Of a stretch of 64,000 nt of DNA, positions 61,828-64,000 are shown one piece after another. The notes under the pieces were generated by a model. It did no database searches. It saw only the letters and a list, made by a program, of their open reading frames with translations, and was not told where the DNA came from. The stretch is from Fusarium oxysporum f. sp. lycopersici 4287 (lineage: Eukaryota > Ascomycota > Sordariomycetes > Hypocreales > Nectriaceae), in the NCBI RefSeq assembly GCF_000149955.1, contig NC_030993.1:1216068-1280067 (forward strand), read 5' to 3'. Both the position numbers and the translations under genes were made by a program. Each line of letters opens with the position of its first letter. The stretch's first letter is position 1.

Positions 61828-62954
61828 TGTGGCGGATACAGGAGGACGACGCGGAAAGACCTGTTTGATTCAAGCTCATGTTAGTCGAATGCTGAGAATT
61901 AAAGTGCAACGGCGATTTTGACAAGGCACAGGAAGAACGCTGGAAAACAGACGGCGGGACAAGAGACAGTGGAGATTGTTGCAGTGGGAGCTGTCACAGT
62001 CCAAGAAGTTTCTGAATGGAATACCAAGCTAAGCAGAGCTTCAATTGAGTTTCAAGCTCCCTTGAGTGCTGCCACCGCCAGATGACAAGTAATCACGACA
62101 TAATGTTACGGGTTAAGAAGATATTTCACACGTACCTGGGGATAGGGAGGTTGTGTTTCTTTTGGAAGATCGAGCCTTATTGAGAAACCAAGTTGAGCTC
62201 AGATAAGGAAAGTCGAAAGCCAGGAGAGGGGAGAACAAGAAAGAAAGAGCTTCATCTGAGCATGTGGAGTTGAAATCGCGTGAGGTCCCTTATGGCAAGG
62301 TGGCCCCAAGGCCAAGTTCGCCGCTAAAGTGTTGAATGTGGAGACAAACTCAGGGGTTTATGGCGGATGGATGTCCCTGCAGCTAGTGACCGCGGGGTAC
62401 CAGTACAACCTACTTCAATAGAAAGGGCAGCTGTCGCCTTGGATGGCTTCAGCTAGGGCGAAGCTTTACCGAAATGGCTAGGAGCCTGGTAGCTCCAGAG
62501 TTTCGAACTACGGCAAGGTCGTGTAGGCGGAGCTGTCACAGATCTGGGCATCTTACAATGTGATCAAAATGTCAAATTGATAATTTCTTGTTAATAGAGA
62601 TAGGTGGTGCATGGTATAATAGTATGTCTGAGACTATCTTTAGGATGGAGCCATGGACTTCTCTCAGTGGATTCAAAGTGTCTTCGAAGTTCGAGCCCCT
62701 CATTATGGCGACATATGTACATAGACTATCCAACATGTCGGCGATTTCAACGAACATGTCGCCCAACTTGAACAAAGGTGTATGTGAGTTGACACTCTGC
62801 ATCGAAAGTCACTAGCTGATAGTACTTGGCTTGATTGTATTTAACTATTTTCCTTTGCGTCTCATTGTACGGTAGTGGAGTACGTGCCACGCCATACTGT
62901 TCATCACCTTACAGCTTCTTGATCCAAGCAATAAAGTTCATGTTATTGGTTTCC
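61828..62954. other. Intergenic, SND1 promoter and SOD1 3' flank
   Basis: Contains the SND1 leader and its probable intron (61861-62135). The remainder has only short open frames. Confidence 0.6.
61861..62135 (-). other. Probable 5' UTR intron of SND1
   Basis: On the minus strand the donor is CCCAG|GTACGTG at 62136/62135. The end is GACTAACATGAGC...AAACAG at 61861, with an ideal branch-to-acceptor distance. It lies 33 nt before the start codon. Confidence 0.7.
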
Positions 62955-63635
62955 TTAGTTGGAGATTCCGATGACACCTGATAAGCGATTAGCACTAGTA
63001 AATAACTAGATGTTGGTTTAAGCATACCGCAAGCAGGTCGGGGACCAGCGTTACCAGTCTTGAGGGACTCCTCGTTATCACCCTTGCCGAGATCGTCGGT
63101 GCCGGCGTGGACAACGACGGTTCGCTATGCCATTGTTAGTGAAATGTTGGACATGGGCAGAAATCGTCTTACACCGATGATGCTGTGCGGGCCAATCAGC
63201 TTGATAAGAGAGTCGGTGACAGAGCCCTTAGCATTTCCCTGGCCATCGGTCTCCAGGTTTCCGAGGTCTCCAACGTGACGGGTCTCGTCAGAGGGAGCAC
63301 CGTGGGTCTTGTTGTGAGGGTTGACTGGCATTAACCGTGTTAGCGTGTTGTGAACAAGAGCAAGGCTGAAGATCTGTGACGGGAGATCTTCCCAGGAACG
63401 GGCCCTTCCGTGAAACCGAAGAAGCCGGCGATGCATCATGCAGGAACAAACTCACAGTGAGGACCAGCGGAAGTGCATCCGTTGGTGTTATCACCGAAGG
63501 TGTGGATGTGGAATCCTCGTTTGGCGTTGGGATCGTTACCGGTGATGTCCCAGGTGATGGTGGTAGGGGCAGATTCGGACTCCTGCTCGAAGATGACGGT
63601 GCCGGAGACCTTAGAGTCACCGCGGAGAACGCTCA
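62955..63635 (-). CDS. SOD1: Cu/Zn superoxide dismutase, first exon not seen
   Basis: Minus-strand exons are 63635-63456, 63324-63173, 63124-63028 and 62977-62955. Introns are 131, 48 and 50 nt, all GT-AG with CTAAC-type branch sites where seen. The sequence starts within codon 5 or so ([16 protein letters not shown]). Metal ligands are intact: [29 protein letters not shown] and [11 protein letters not shown]. The disulphide Cys lie in NGCTSAG and RPACGVIGIS. The frame requires a short upstream exon (usually encoding Met-Val-Lys-Ala), but no matching ATG was found up to base 64000, so that intron is probably longer than 365 nt. The enzyme dismutates superoxide in cytosol and mitochondrial intermembrane space. 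Confidence 0.93.
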
Positions 63636-64000
63636 CTGCGAGGGGCCGTGTTAGCCAGCTTCAACGCGTATGATTGTAATACATGATGGCATCCTCCCCA
63701 CTGGTGATGGCGCTGAGAGCTAAGCAGTTCTCCAACCTTGATAGACACAGCATTGACAGTTGAGTCATGGTGAGGCCCATCAAGGGACCTTCGATTATCA
63801 TTCAATGTTCCTCTTGGGGCAGATACAAGCCCATCAAGGTACATCGAGTGTGAAATTCGTCATCTCGTTGGACGAGGAGGTCTGGGAAACTCGCTCAAAC
63901 CAGCTCGAAGCCCCTCACTATCACCCGCGGGGCATGGGTGATGCCATCTATAAAAAGAGCCACCCTCTGTATGTGAGCGGTGGCTTGGTGACGGGAAGTC
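63636..64000. other. Presumed first intron of SOD1, to window end
   Basis: The end nearest the coding exon has GCTAACACGG...CGCAG read on the minus strand, a good branch and acceptor. A TATAAAAAG sequence at about 63949 is on the plus strand. No exon was recognised. Confidence 0.5.

Noticed and set aside
1..64000. Biosynthetic cluster, transposon, CRISPR or virus-like element
   Set aside because: No PKS/NRPS, transposase, reverse transcriptase, long terminal repeats, regular spacer arrays or viral domains were seen. The genes are scattered core functions.

Overview
The window is nuclear DNA of a filamentous ascomycete, most likely a Hypocreales fungus of the Fusarium type. This rests on short GT-AG introns (about 48-76 nt, with CTAAC/CTGAC-like branch sites close to the acceptor), long CT-rich leaders, and the gene set itself. 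That set includes a MedA/REN1-type conidiation regulator, a CK1 kinase, a PKA catalytic subunit, Pal1, Pet191, transaldolase, Tudor-SN and Cu/Zn SOD. No species can be named from the sequence alone. The assembly is imperfect: there is an 821-base N gap at 23005-23825, and two otherwise conserved genes carry single-base frame breaks.

Layout. 1-2282: 3' part of an Arg/Asp-rich DUF8035-type gene (+). 2283-14676: a 12 kb gene-poor stretch. 14677-17779: REN1/medA-like regulator (+). 20939-22723: Pro/Gln-rich orphan protein (+). 22724-27495: gene-poor, with the N gap. 27496-28784: casein kinase I (+). 31089-32797: tail-anchored inositol polyphosphate 5-phosphatase (+). 33627-34913: PKA catalytic subunit (-). 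38559-41998: GRAM-TBC Rab GAP (+). 42990-43975: short-chain dehydrogenase with an altered active site (+). 47694-49790: Pal1 (+). 50712-52068: RecA/Rad51-fold protein with frame breaks (+). 52381-52847: Pet191 (+). 54165-55427: Ppn2-like phosphatase (+). 55932-57462: transaldolase (-). 59170-61827: Tudor-SN (-). 62955 to about 63635: Cu/Zn SOD, 5' exon not seen (-).

This is core genome, not a biosynthetic cluster or mobile island. Several genes belong to signalling and morphogenesis (CK1, PKA, 5-phosphatase, Rab GAP, Pal1, MedA-like). The intergenic space is large around the regulatory genes and small between housekeeping genes (about 0.3-0.5 kb at 52.1-52.4 and 55.4-55.9 kb). I found no convincing tRNA, rRNA, CRISPR, transposon or virus-like sequence.

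The most useful points for a second look are: two micro-exons (19 and 12 nt) in transaldolase; the 756-nt central intron of the MedA-like gene, with an in-frame ATG just before its acceptor; single-base frame breaks in the MedA-like and RecA-fold genes; an SDR with His where the catalytic Tyr should be; an in-frame TGA in the Ppn2-like gene that a 51-nt intron would remove; and a TACCTTACCT/TACCTAGGTA-type motif that recurs in several promoters.
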